Below, piece after piece: positions 18,476 to 25,857 of a stretch of 36,017 nt of DNA. The notes under the pieces were generated by a model. The model was not told the origin of the DNA. It was given only the letters and a program-made list of their open reading frames with translations, and made no database searches. The position numbers were made by a program, and so were the translations under genes. Every line of letters starts with the position of its first letter. The stretch's first letter is position 1. The stretch spans positions 1-36,017 of the forward strand of contig JAUNFB010000011.1 in NCBI GenBank assembly GCA_030525245.1, read 5' to 3'. The DNA is from Erysipelotrichia bacterium (GTDB lineage Bacteria > Bacillota_I > Bacilli_A > Erysipelotrichales > Erysipelotrichaceae).

Positions 18476-20447
18476 CCTTTTTTATTCCTCCTTGCATTTG
18501 ATAATCTGTTATTGCTTTTAACAATTCATCTTTAACTGCCGCAACCGTCGTATTGCTTCGCTGTAACCCGGCAGCGTTAAAATGACCGCCACCGCCCATT
18601 TTTTCCAAAATAATTTGAACATTTACTTTCCCGTTGCTGCGTGCCGAAACAGCAACATTATTACTGTCAATTTGTCCGATGACAAATGCAGCCTCAATAT
18701 CTTTTACCGTACAAATATAATTTGCTCCTTGGGCCAGAGAAGTTCGAGTTAAACTTCCGACATTTTTGGGAACTGCACTCACCACAATATTCCCCGATAA
18801 AATCATCATATATTTAGTGATGTTGGATTTATTAATAAAGTCTGTCAAATCTTCTTTCAACCAATCGTTTGCCAAAGAAATATTTGCTTTTTCTTTTTTC
18901 AAATAAGCGCATACTTCAAAAGAACGAGCACTACAACGATTGCGCAAATTATCCGTATCAACTAACAATCCGGCATACATAATAGTCGCTTCCAATTCCG
19001 TAAGTTCAATATCTTTATTTTGATATTGAATCAGTTCGCACAATAATTCGACTGTAGAAGAAGCGGCAGGCTCATTATAAATCATCATTGCCGCAATATT
19101 GGTTTCACTTTTTTTACGGTGATGATCGATTATCGCAATTCGTCCGGCTTGCTTAACTAACTGCGGACAACTGGTTAAATCGGCACTGTGATGATCAACA
19201 ACTACCACCAATGTATCTTCATCCAATAATGACAAGCTTTCTTCCTCATTAATGAAAATATGATCATGCATCAATTCCATAATTGAACCGTTATAAACTC
19301 TTTCCGTTACAGGTTCAATATCTATATCATTAAAAACGATATAGCTTGTTTTTTCACAAGCGGATGCTATTTTGCTCACAGCTAAAGCCGCCCCGAAGCA
19401 ATCTAAATCTGCATCTTTATGACCGACAATTATTACTTTAGAACTGGAAGCAATCAACTGCTGTAATCCGTTAGCCATTACTCTTGCTCTTACTTTAGAT
19501 ACTTTTTCGCTGGCTTCACTGCTTGTTCCATAAAAGACTACTTCCTTGTCATATTGTTTAACTGCAACCTGATCACCGCCACGTGATAGTACTAATTCAA
19601 ATAAATTGTTTAAAGTACTGTCAAATTCATCAAAATCCAAATACCCGTAACCGAAACACATGCTACAAGTAATATCTACATTTAATTTTTTAGCTTCGTT
19701 TTTAACATCCTGCAAAATTGAAAAATTGCTTTCGACCATCTTATTAAAATGTTGTCGATCAATAACCACAAATAAACGGTCACTGCGAATTCGGCGAACC
19801 AAACCGCCATTATTAATCACCCAAGTAACTACTGTTTGACGAATATTGGTATTGATAAGCGCAATTCTTTGTTCATCCTCGTTTTGTATCGTTTCATCAT
19901 AGTTATCCAAACTGATAAGACCCAAAACCAATTGCTGATCGGCATAGTTCTTTTTAACTGTTTCCAATTCGGTAACATCCTGTACCAGTATAGCCTGTTC
20001 ATCATCACTCTTACTATATCTATATATTTTATTGTTTTGGTGAACAAGAATATTTTCTTCAATACCTTTAATTAAATTTTCCACACCTGGGATAATCTTA
20101 GTGATTTTTTCACCCATCATCTTTTTGTTATCATTTTCCAAAAAATCACTAACCCACGTAACCATGTACTCATCATCATAAATAATGATTCCGACCTTAC
20201 CATATTCTAAAGCTTGTTTAGCATCATTACCTAAAATACGGTTGATATCAATTGTCCTTTGTTTTTTGTCCAAATCATAGAAAAAGAAAATATATATCAA
20301 CTGCACTAAAAAAACAAACAAATATATATAGATTAAGAAACCATATTCTATTTTCAAAATAAATTCAAAAATCAATACGACAACAATTTCCACCAGGAAA
20401 ATAGCCGTAACATATAACTTCAGCCTATCCGTTTTGTTGTTGAACAT
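18453..20447 (-). CDS. gdpP: Cyclic-di-AMP phosphodiesterase GdpP (YybT)
   Basis: 664 aa, full length. Two N-terminal membrane helices (about 10-30 and 35-57) are followed by a PAS-like sensor region, a degenerate GGDEF domain (about 165-305; the GGDEF motif is not kept), then a DHH/DHHA1 phosphodiesterase. Metal motifs are [11 protein letters not shown] near 341-351, VVVDHHSAD near 414-422, and [11 protein letters not shown] near 620. It hydrolyses c-di-AMP to pApA and so affects osmotic, potassium and wall homeostasis. It lies between yybS and rplI with 23-base overlaps on both sides. Confidence 0.97.
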   Translation of the reverse strand: MFNNKTDRLKLYVTAIFLVEIVVVLIFEFILKIEYGFLIYIYLFVFLVQLIYIFFFYDLDKKQRTIDINRILGNDAKQALEYGKVGIIIYDDEYMVTWVSDFLENDNKKMMGEKITKIIPGVENLIKGIEENILVHQNNKIYRYSKSDDEQAILVQDVTELETVKKNYADQQLVLGLISLDNYDETIQNEDEQRIALINTNIRQTVVTWVINNGGLVRRIRSDRLFVVIDRQHFNKMVESNFSILQDVKNEAKKLNVDITCSMCFGYGYLDFDEFDSTLNNLFELVLSRGGDQVAVKQYDKEVVFYGTSSEASEKVSKVRARVMANGLQQLIASSSKVIIVGHKDADLDCFGAALAVSKIASACEKTSYIVFNDIDIEPVTERVYNGSIMELMHDHIFINEEESLSLLDEDTLVVVVDHHSADLTSCPQLVKQAGRIAIIDHHRKKSETNIAAMMIYNEPAASSTVELLCELIQYQNKDIELTELEATIMYAGLLVDTDNLRNRCSARSFEVCAYLKKEKANISLANDWLKEDLTDFINKSNITKYMMILSGNIVVSAVPKNVGSLTRTSLAQGANYICTVKDIEAAFVIGQIDSNNVAVSARSNGKVNVQIILEKMGGGGHFNAAGLQRSNTTVAAVKDELLKAITDYQMQGGIKKDESNFID

Positions 20448-21408
20448 TTTTCTTTATCCTCTCAATAGTTTTTTTCCTAACACCGGAAAAAATATCAAAC
20501 AAACCTATCCCCACAACGATAGGCGAAAAGAACAAACAGAAAAGGCATATCAGCAAACTCGCGCCGAATTTCCTTCTCTTATTCTGTCCGGTTCTGAGTG
20601 CCAAAAAAGTGGCCAGACAAATATATCCGAAAAAGAAACAAATAACCAAAGCAATTGATTGTACAGGAAGAATAATAAAATTATAATTATCTACCCCGCT
20701 GATTTTAGCCGCCAATGAAGCAAAAAGTGCCGCAAAAACAAAAACTTTTAACCACTTGGGACAATACACCTCACTTAAAGGTTTTACCGGAGGAAGAACC
20801 GCCATTTTTAATTTTCTCAAAAATATATAAGTCAAAAGATGAACTAAAATACCCTCTAAAATGCTCGTGACCACACAAGACAAAATAATGATCATCCACA
20901 GCATATTTTCAGAAAAGGTTTTAAGAACAATTTGAGATAATTGGCCATCAATCTCTCCCACTTTGCCGGCATAGTCTTGAATAACATTTCGCAGAAGAAC
21001 AATTTCTTCTGTCAAATTATATCCAAAAAAACTTGCGAAAACGAATGATGTTAAAAACATTACAACCAAAGATACAGCAATAACCGAACCGATTAAAAAT
21101 GCTGCACTCCTACCTTTCATCAATCCTTGTCCGTAAGTAACACCGGCAACTATTGAAGCCGACACATAGAAAGTACTTGTTGAAATCAGCCCTGCCAATA
21201 CAATTGTCAATAGTAACATCGCAAAACAAGTCAGAAGTGTATCTCTAAAATCAAATTTGCAACGATATACAACTATAACAATCGGAATAATCCAGAAAAA
21301 ATAGATATCAATAAGGTTTGCTGTTAAGCGATTAATATATACCAATACTCCCACAAGAGAAACAAACAAAGCCCCGTATGTAATACTGTTAACACCGTTT
21401 CGACGCAT
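20425..21408 (-). CDS. yybS: DUF2232 membrane protein YybS
   Basis: 327-aa polytopic protein with about eight hydrophobic segments, matching the YybS/DUF2232 family that almost always precedes gdpP. The family resembles the S-components of vitamin transporters, and no substrate is established. Start chosen is ATG 21408, because GCGGAGG lies 7 bases upstream; the ATG at 21426 lies ahead of that site and only about 12 bases from the predicted transcript start. First gene of the six-gene operon. Overlaps gdpP by 23 bases. Confidence 0.88.
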   Translation of the reverse strand: MRRNGVNSITYGALFVSLVGVLVYINRLTANLIDIYFFWIIPIVIVVYRCKFDFRDTLLTCFAMLLLTIVLAGLISTSTFYVSASIVAGVTYGQGLMKGRSAAFLIGSVIAVSLVVMFLTSFVFASFFGYNLTEEIVLLRNVIQDYAGKVGEIDGQLSQIVLKTFSENMLWMIIILSCVVTSILEGILVHLLTYIFLRKLKMAVLPPVKPLSEVYCPKWLKVFVFAALFASLAAKISGVDNYNFIILPVQSIALVICFFFGYICLATFLALRTGQNKRRKFGASLLICLFCLFFSPIVVGIGLFDIFSGVRKKTIERIKKNVQQQNG

Positions 21409-21444
21409 AAAATTCCTCCGCTTCATTAAAATTGCCCATACTTT

Positions 21445-21473
21445 ATTATAAACATAAACTATATTTTTGTAAA
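21445..21473 (-). promoter_or_regulatory. Sigma-A promoter of the yybS-gdpP-rplI-dnaB-M23-walJ operon
   Basis: The minus strand reads TTTACA (21473-21468), a 17-bp spacer, then a perfect TATAAT (21450-21445). The predicted start near 21438 gives a leader of about 30 nt with GGAGG. Confidence 0.75.
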
Positions 21474-21483
21474 ACGTGTGAAA

Positions 21484-21512
21484 TTTACAACGAATATCGA
21501 TATTGTTATAAT
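21484..21512 (+). promoter_or_regulatory. Sigma-A promoter, back to back with the yybS promoter
   Basis: TTTACA (21484-21489), 17-bp spacer, TGT-TATAAT (-10 at 21507-21512). The predicted start, 6-8 bases on, coincides with the ATG at 21519, implying a leaderless mRNA. The two -35 boxes form an inverted repeat TGTAAA-N10-TTTACA (21468-21489). Confidence 0.75.
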
Positions 21513-21518
21513 AATGTT

Positions 21519-21860
21519 ATGAACATTAACGACTTTATTAAGCAAATATGTACGGATTTAAAAATATTACGTCCCAAAATATTATACAAAGAAAACAATA
21601 ACGGTTTCCAGGCATTATATATTTCCAATAAGAAGGAAATACATCTGCAAAAAAACACCTCTTATAATTATAATTTATTATTTCAAACCGTTATTGCTGT
21701 GCGTTATTACTACCAAGATTTAAAAATGACTGGTTTATCAACCGAACAAAGAACAGATGATTGTTTAAAATACAGCCAGTATTTTTTTGATAAGTATCAA
21801 CAAATCGAATTACAATTTGACGAAAGTGATGAACAACTGACAAAGAACCTTTTAAAATAA
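21519..21860 (+). CDS. Unknown small protein, probably leaderless
   Basis: 113 aa beginning MNINDFIKQICTDL, no signal peptide or membrane helix; mixed alpha/beta with many Asn, Tyr and Gln. I do not recognise the family. The start ATG 21519 is preferred because a consensus promoter ends 6 bases before it, and the upstream in-frame extension would run through the promoter itself. No ribosome site exists on either choice. It is transcribed divergently from the yybS operon and ends at a strong terminator, so it is a single-gene unit. A peptidase-like or toxin role cannot be claimed from what is visible. Confidence 0.65.
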   Translation: MNINDFIKQICTDLKILRPKILYKENNNGFQALYISNKKEIHLQKNTSYNYNLLFQTVIAVRYYYQDLKMTGLSTEQRTDDCLKYSQYFFDKYQQIELQFDESDEQLTKNLLK

Positions 21861-21863
21861 AGT

Positions 21864-21899
21864 GGCATAAGATGCAATTTCCTATCTTATGCCTTTTTT
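21864..21899. terminator. Bidirectional terminator
   Basis: A perfect 10-bp stem, GGCATAAGAT (21864-21873) with ATCTTATGCC (21884-21893), followed by TTTTTT. It ends the plus gene stopping at 21860 and faces the minus lipoprotein gene, whose stop at 21898-21900 touches the T-run. On the minus side it is followed by ACTTTATTTT. Confidence 0.9.
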
Positions 21900-22440
21900 A
21901 GTCGACACTGTTCTCCGTAAATTTAATGTTATAACCGGTATTAAGCCACAAAGCAAAAAACTTCTCATCAAAATGGTAATCGATAGCATCGCCGTTATAA
22001 CGAACGCTAACTGTAGAAAATTTATCATCGACAATCAATAAAGTTTTATTATCGAATTCAATATAATTAATATCATCGGTTAATATTCCGTTTTTCACTA
22101 CTTCATAGTTGTCTAGATATTTATCATTAGGATAATCATTATAAAGTGTGATTTTCACGACATAATATTTTTTATCGTTATCGATAAATTCTTGATGATA
22201 TGTTCTAAAGGGTGCTTTTATTTTTTCTCCTTGATACTCTTTGTTGTCAAAATCCTTCACTTCAACTGTTTCGTTTCTGATATCGGCAATTTCATACTCA
22301 CTTTCATCTGATACTTCACTGAAGATAAAATCATTGATTCCTTCGTTCTTAACATCATATTTAGCTTGATACTGCTCATTTTTATTACAGCTGGCCAAGC
22401 ATAAGGTAATACATACAACTATAATAAATCGCTTTACCAT
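21898..22440 (-). CDS. Small lipoprotein of unknown function
   Basis: 180 aa. The signal peptide MVKRFIIVVCITLCLASC has a lipobox LASC, so lipidation at Cys 18 is predicted. The mature part is acidic (many Asp, Glu, Asn) and beta-rich, with no motif I know. The start overlaps the end of the secreted-protein gene by 7 bases, and GGAGG lies 7 bases ahead, so the two are co-translated. They are probably partners at the cell surface. It is part of the accessory patch beside the transposase remnant. Confidence 0.7.
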   Translation of the reverse strand: MVKRFIIVVCITLCLASCNKNEQYQAKYDVKNEGINDFIFSEVSDESEYEIADIRNETVEVKDFDNKEYQGEKIKAPFRTYHQEFIDNDKKYYVVKITLYNDYPNDKYLDNYEVVKNGILTDDINYIEFDNKTLLIVDDKFSTVSVRYNGDAIDYHFDEKFFALWLNTGYNIKFTENSVD

Positions 22441-23732
22441 ACCGGATCCTCCCCATTGTAATAATAAATCGATGTACCTGTATCTGCATAATAATATGCA
22501 CTATTTTCGTACCAATCCAATGTTTCTGTCAATAAAGGATACCATAATTGTTCGTGCTCCTCTCCATAAACGTGCCATGCCCCTGAACCTAAATATCTAT
22601 AACTTCTTTGACATACAATATGAAATTTTCCATCATTTGGATAACTATCCGTATGAGCATCGGCCACACTGTTTATCGTCCAATAATGTAATGAGTTTTG
22701 GCTTAATGTAGATGTATCACTACATCCAACACACATATGGACCTCATATTCAATATCCCCAAAATTAGTATCTAAATAAGCACTACTTCCCATGTTTGAA
22801 TTCCATGAACAATTTATAGCATATTGATAAGCTCTTCCACGTCTGCTAACTGGATTATTATAATAATTGAAGAAAACGACTTCTAATTCTAATGCTTCAT
22901 TCGAATCAGAATTTAAATTACGATAATTTTCAGAATTATACATAAAGTACAACTTTGTTTTATTATATCCTGGAGACACATTGCTTTCGAATCCAACATG
23001 TATTCTTGTCGGTAGCCAATTATGACCGGAAGAGTAGCGCCTATTTCCATCTCCTTTATGTGGAGAACTTAAATTAGTACTACAGTATGAGTCAGTGTTA
23101 CTAAATCCATCGTGATACATTTCTCTACCAGAAACGGTTTTATGATAACAATAATTTATTGGCAATTTTAACAATTCATTGTTAGCTTTTGAAATACTTT
23201 CTTCATATTTACTTTTACTATATCTCTCACTAATGTTTTCTTCAGCAAAAGCATTTAAACAATATATTTCACCATCAATATTTTCTTTAAACTCCTTATT
23301 TTCGTATGTTTCATTTAAATCATGTTCTTCCACAAATTCAAAATAAATTAATTCTAAATCGTTTATTTCAAGTTTTTTCAAATTATTATTGCATGAATTT
23401 GTTTTGTTTTCTGACTGATTTGCAATTTCATCATTAACTTGCGCGATGTTAAGATTTAATTGCTGAATCAAGTAATCTCTAGTAAATTTATTAGATGAGC
23501 ACACCCCAATCGTATATTCTTCATATCCCTTAAAGAAAAAAACAAATTGTGTAATATTATCGCTAATTAGTAAATCATCAAATTTTTTGGAAGTATATGG
23601 TATTGGAGAAGATAAATAGCATCTATACTCATACTCTTTGATGCTTTTTTCAAAAGAATCTGATGCATGTACAGGTATAAAATTCAAAATAACAATTATA
23701 AAAGTTAATAAAACAGATATTGTCTTCTTCAT
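22434..23732 (-). CDS. Secreted protein of unknown function
   Basis: 432 aa with a clear signal peptide (MKKTISVLLTFIIVILNFIPVHA, cleavage before SDSFE). The mature protein is rich in Asn, Ser and Tyr. The C-terminal half is beta-like and aromatic (CYHKTVSGREMYHDGF, YEVHMCVGC, AWHVYGEEHEQLWYPL, ending in GEDPVW). No catalytic motif, sorting signal or repeat unit is recognised. Start ATG 23732 is chosen because it begins the signal peptide and forms an ATGA overlap with a mini-ORF; a GTG at 23753 in the same frame would add METRKNY-type residues. Neither has a good ribosome site. The text looks more AT-rich than the flanking housekeeping genes, suggesting transfer. Confidence 0.65.
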   Translation of the reverse strand: MKKTISVLLTFIIVILNFIPVHASDSFEKSIKEYEYRCYLSSPIPYTSKKFDDLLISDNITQFVFFFKGYEEYTIGVCSSNKFTRDYLIQQLNLNIAQVNDEIANQSENKTNSCNNNLKKLEINDLELIYFEFVEEHDLNETYENKEFKENIDGEIYCLNAFAEENISERYSKSKYEESISKANNELLKLPINYCYHKTVSGREMYHDGFSNTDSYCSTNLSSPHKGDGNRRYSSGHNWLPTRIHVGFESNVSPGYNKTKLYFMYNSENYRNLNSDSNEALELEVVFFNYYNNPVSRRGRAYQYAINCSWNSNMGSSAYLDTNFGDIEYEVHMCVGCSDTSTLSQNSLHYWTINSVADAHTDSYPNDGKFHIVCQRSYRYLGSGAWHVYGEEHEQLWYPLLTETLDWYENSAYYYADTGTSIYYYNGEDPVW

Positions 23733-23767
23733 ATAATTTTTGCGAGTTTCCACATTCTTCTTTGCAT
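23729..23767 (-). CDS. Possible 12-codon coupling ORF
   Basis: ATG at 23767 opens MQRRMWKLAKII and stops at TGA 23731-23729, which overlaps the ATG of the secreted-protein gene as ATGA. It may feed ribosomes to a gene that has no ribosome site of its own. GACGAG lies a few bases upstream. Very short, so chance is possible. Confidence 0.25.
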   Translation of the reverse strand: MQRRMWKLAKII

Positions 23768-23792
23768 TTTCTCGTCTTACATAATTCCTTTC

Positions 23793-23879
23793 TTAATTTG
23801 CAAAGATGTTATTGCCACATATCTTACGAATAAATGAAAAATTATATTCCGGGTTCCATTCGCATTTAACCCCTTTCAT
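23793..23879 (-). CDS. Possible 28-aa leader ORF
   Basis: ATG 23879 to TAA 23793, in the 5' leader of the secreted-protein gene. The peptide starts MKGVKCEWNPEYNF and has two Cys. The ATG is about 9 bases after the predicted transcript start, without a clear ribosome site. Directly after its stop come GAAAGGAATT and then ATG-TAA (a start-stop pair). Confidence 0.3.
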   Translation of the reverse strand: MKGVKCEWNPEYNFSFIRKICGNNIFAN

Positions 23880-23894
23880 TGTTTCTGCAAATAT

Positions 23895-23925
23895 ATTATA
23901 CCATACAAGAAAACAAAAATATCAA
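23895..23925 (-). promoter_or_regulatory. Promoter of the secreted protein/lipoprotein pair
   Basis: The minus strand reads TTGATA (23925-23920), a 19-bp spacer, then TGG-TATAAT (-10 at 23900-23895). The predicted start near 23888 gives an unusually long leader of about 155 nt. Confidence 0.55.
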
Positions 23926-24091
23926 TATAAAATAATTAATAAATTTTACATACCCGTCTTTAAAGTTTCTCACCATAAAAATTGGAAATAGGATTTATTT
24001 AAGGAAAATAATATTAAAATGAATTAAAAGTAGATAAAAATTAGGGTAAATAAGGATGTATAGATTATTTCAACTGTTCTTTCATTGATAA
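23926..24091. other. AT-rich gap without a gene
   Basis: No frame, hairpin or promoter on the plus strand stands out. It may include decayed 5' sequence of the transposase, but no readable protein segment was found upstream of the stop at 24089. Confidence 0.4.
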
Positions 24092-24580
24092 AGAAATAGG
24101 TATCAAATAGAGTTTAAAGAAGACAAAGAATATAATTTGTGCTTATCGAAAGCTAAGAAATTATGTGGATACAATCTTATAGTCACTTCCGAGATTAAGT
24201 TAAGTGAAGAGGATATATACAGCACATACCACAACTTATGGAGAATAGAAGAGAGTTTTAGAATTATGAAATCTGAGTTAGATGCAAGGCCTGTATTTCT
24301 CAAAACCGAAGCCACGGTACATGGATATTTTCTTATCTGTTATTTAGTCACAGTACTTGTAAGGTTATTACAGATATATGAATTAAATGATGAAGATTCT
24401 TTTCAACAATTATTTAACTTCTTTAGAAATTATACTGCAGCTAAAGTCGGAAACAAGTATCTCAATTTAGCTGTTAAATCTGAGTTTATTACTAAGCTTT
24501 CTGCTCTTACTAATTTACCTTTAAACAATGCGATTTTTACGGAAAAACAATACAAAAAGATTATGGATTACCATTGGTGA
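24092..24580 (+). pseudogene. IS1634-family (IS4-like) transposase remnant
   Basis: An open frame of about 160 codons matches only the C-terminal third of IS1634-type DDE transposases. It has KLCGYNLIVTSE, then the catalytic-Glu region LWRIEESFRIMKSEL, followed by ARPVF and HGYFLICYLV. A full-length protein has roughly 500-570 residues, and the first two catalytic Asp segments are missing. The frame is closed on the left by TAA at 24089 and has no real start (only TTG 24137). No terminal inverted repeats or target duplications were found. It is dead but its reading frame is still intact, so decay may be recent or the fragment may be a deletion product. Confidence 0.85.
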
Positions 24581-24600
24581 CCATAATCTTCTTTTTGTTT
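24557..24600 (+). terminator. Terminator after the transposase remnant
   Basis: AAGATTATGG (24557-24566) pairs with CCATAATCTT (24581-24590), then CTTTTTGTTTT. The transposase stop codon (24578-24580) is in the loop, so it is probably the IS element's own terminator. Confidence 0.8.
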
Positions 24601-24661
24601 TATTTCCAAAGACAGAAACCATATTCTAATATATAATCGAACTAGCGATTACTTTATTCAT

Positions 24662-24687
24662 AAAAAAGTCCCAATCAGATGGGACTT
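24662..24687 (-). terminator. Terminator of rpsF-ssb-rpsR
   Basis: On the minus strand AAGTCCCA pairs with TGGGACTT across a 6-base loop, followed by T residues, 10 bases after the rpsR stop. Confidence 0.9.
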
Positions 24688-24697
24688 CAATCTTGAA

Positions 24698-24931
24698 TTA
24701 GTCTACTACGTATGGTAATAAAGCCATTTGACGAGCACGTTTGATTGCTACTGCCAACATACGTTGATATTTAGCACTTGTGCCTGTTACACGACGTGGA
24801 ATAATTTTACCGTTTGGTGAAATAAACTTTTTCAATAACTCAACATCGGTATAATCAATATATTCGATCTTATTCTTGGTAAAATAACAAACCTTTTTTC
24901 TGCTAGGTCTTTGTTTTTTATTAAAAGCCAT
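24698..24931 (-). CDS. rpsR: 30S ribosomal protein S18
   Basis: 77 aa, typical length. It has the S18 pattern: a basic N-terminus, [32 protein letters not shown] and [11 protein letters not shown]. It binds S6 on the 30S platform. Last gene of rpsF-ssb-rpsR, 11 bases after ssb, with its own ribosome site (AGAAAGGAAT). The Cys in KKVCYF is common in zinc-type S18 proteins, but here it is the only one. Confidence 0.98.
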   Translation of the reverse strand: MAFNKKQRPSRKKVCYFTKNKIEYIDYTDVELLKKFISPNGKIIPRRVTGTSAKYQRMLAVAIKRARQMALLPYVVD

Positions 24932-24942
24932 TTTATTCCTTT

Positions 24943-25401
24943 CTAGAATGGTAAATCATCACTGGAAATTTTTAATGTCGGTGTATCTACCATATCATCA
25001 TAACTATCGTCAGGATAATATGAATTACTGCTATTATTTGCAGCATTTGACTGACGATTATCGCTGGTACCCTTACTTTCTAAGAATGTGATATTTTCAC
25101 ACAATACTTCCGTAACGTACACTTTTCTGTTCGGTATATTAGGATCATCATAATTTCTTGTTTGCAGTCTACCTTCTACACCGATTTGCGAACCTTTATG
25201 CAAATAATTACAAATTAATTCGGCAGTTTTTTCCCAAGCAACACAGCTGATAAAATCAGCATCTGGTGTGTTAGCCGGTGAATTTTGTCTTTTAACTCTG
25301 CTTACAGCTAAAGTGAAAGAACATACCGATCTGCCGGTTGTCGTTTTACGCATTTGCGGTTCCTGAGTCAAACGACCCACTAAAATTACTCGATTAATCA
25401 T
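24943..25401 (-). CDS. ssb: Single-stranded DNA-binding protein
   Basis: 152 aa with the OB fold beginning [15 protein letters not shown], the core segment [21 protein letters not shown], and a Gln/Asn/Ser-rich linker. The acidic C-terminal tip SSDDLPF recruits replication and repair partners. Start ATG 25401 lies 7 bases after GGTGG; longer in-frame starts overlap rpsF. It lies 13 bases after rpsF in the standard order. Confidence 0.97.
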   Translation of the reverse strand: MINRVILVGRLTQEPQMRKTTTGRSVCSFTLAVSRVKRQNSPANTPDADFISCVAWEKTAELICNYLHKGSQIGVEGRLQTRNYDDPNIPNRKVYVTEVLCENITFLESKGTSDNRQSNAANNSSNSYYPDDSYDDMVDTPTLKISSDDLPF

Positions 25402-25414
25402 TAATGTCCACCAA

Positions 25415-25699
25415 TTAATCTCTCTTGACAATCATATGACGGACAACATTAGCATTAATACGACAAATACGGTCAAATTCGCTAACGATATCATTGTTTG
25501 CAGTAACAGTCAATACTACATAATATCCTTTAGTCATGTCTTCGATCTTATAAGCGAACTCTTTCATGCCCCATTCATCAACTTTTTCGATTGTACCGTT
25601 ACCGTTAGTAACAATAGCATTCAAAGTCTCCATGGTTTCTTTACGAGCCGCATCTTCCAAAGAAGAATTCAGGATATACATGATTTCATATTTTTTCAT
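25415..25699 (-). CDS. rpsF: 30S ribosomal protein S6
   Basis: 94 aa, with the S6 pattern MKKYEIMYIL, VDEWGMKEFAYKIEDMTKGYYV and a C-terminal RHMIVKRD. It binds S18. AAAGGAGG precedes the ATG. First gene of rpsF-ssb-rpsR. Confidence 0.98.
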   Translation of the reverse strand: MKKYEIMYILNSSLEDAARKETMETLNAIVTNGNGTIEKVDEWGMKEFAYKIEDMTKGYYVVLTVTANNDIVSEFDRICRINANVVRHMIVKRD

Positions 25700-25772
25700 G
25701 GTCTACCTCCTTTTGGTCTATTGGCCTTTTCAGGCAAGGAATAAATTTTAAAAAATTTACCCATACGCATTT
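25700..25772 (-). promoter_or_regulatory. rpsF leader with two hairpins (possible S6:S18 autoregulation site)
   Basis: On the minus strand GGGTAAATTTT pairs with AAAATTTATTCC (25762-25738, with G-U pairs), then GCCT-GAAA-AGGC (25735-25724) forms a second hairpin just ahead of the ribosome site. S6:S18 complexes bind rpsF leaders in many bacteria. I cannot confirm the CCG-bulge consensus here, so the assignment is tentative. Confidence 0.35.
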
Positions 25773-25801
25773 ATTTTACCAAACATGTTCACCAATGTAA
25801 A
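25773..25801 (-). promoter_or_regulatory. Promoter of rpsF-ssb-rpsR
   Basis: The minus strand reads TTTACA (25801-25796), a 17-bp spacer ending TGG, then TAAAAT (25778-25773). It begins a few bases after the pepP terminator. Confidence 0.75.
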
Positions 25802-25805
25802 GTCA

Positions 25806-25848
25806 AGAAAAATCCTTTTCTCTCAATAATTTGGCGAAAAAAGGATTT
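25806..25848 (-). terminator. Terminator of ispD-pepP
   Basis: AAATCCTTTT (minus strand, 25848-25839) pairs with AAAAGGATTT (25819-25810), followed by TTTC. It lies 10 bases after the pepP stop. Confidence 0.8.
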
Positions 25849-25857
25849 ATCCTAAAT

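Noticed and set aside
24103-24315. Minus-strand open frame across the transposase remnant
   Set aside because: The plus frame matches IS1634-type transposases; the minus frame has no ribosome site and no recognisable features.
24092-24580. Intact insertion sequence
   Set aside because: Only the C-terminal third of the transposase is present, and no terminal inverted repeats or target duplications were found.
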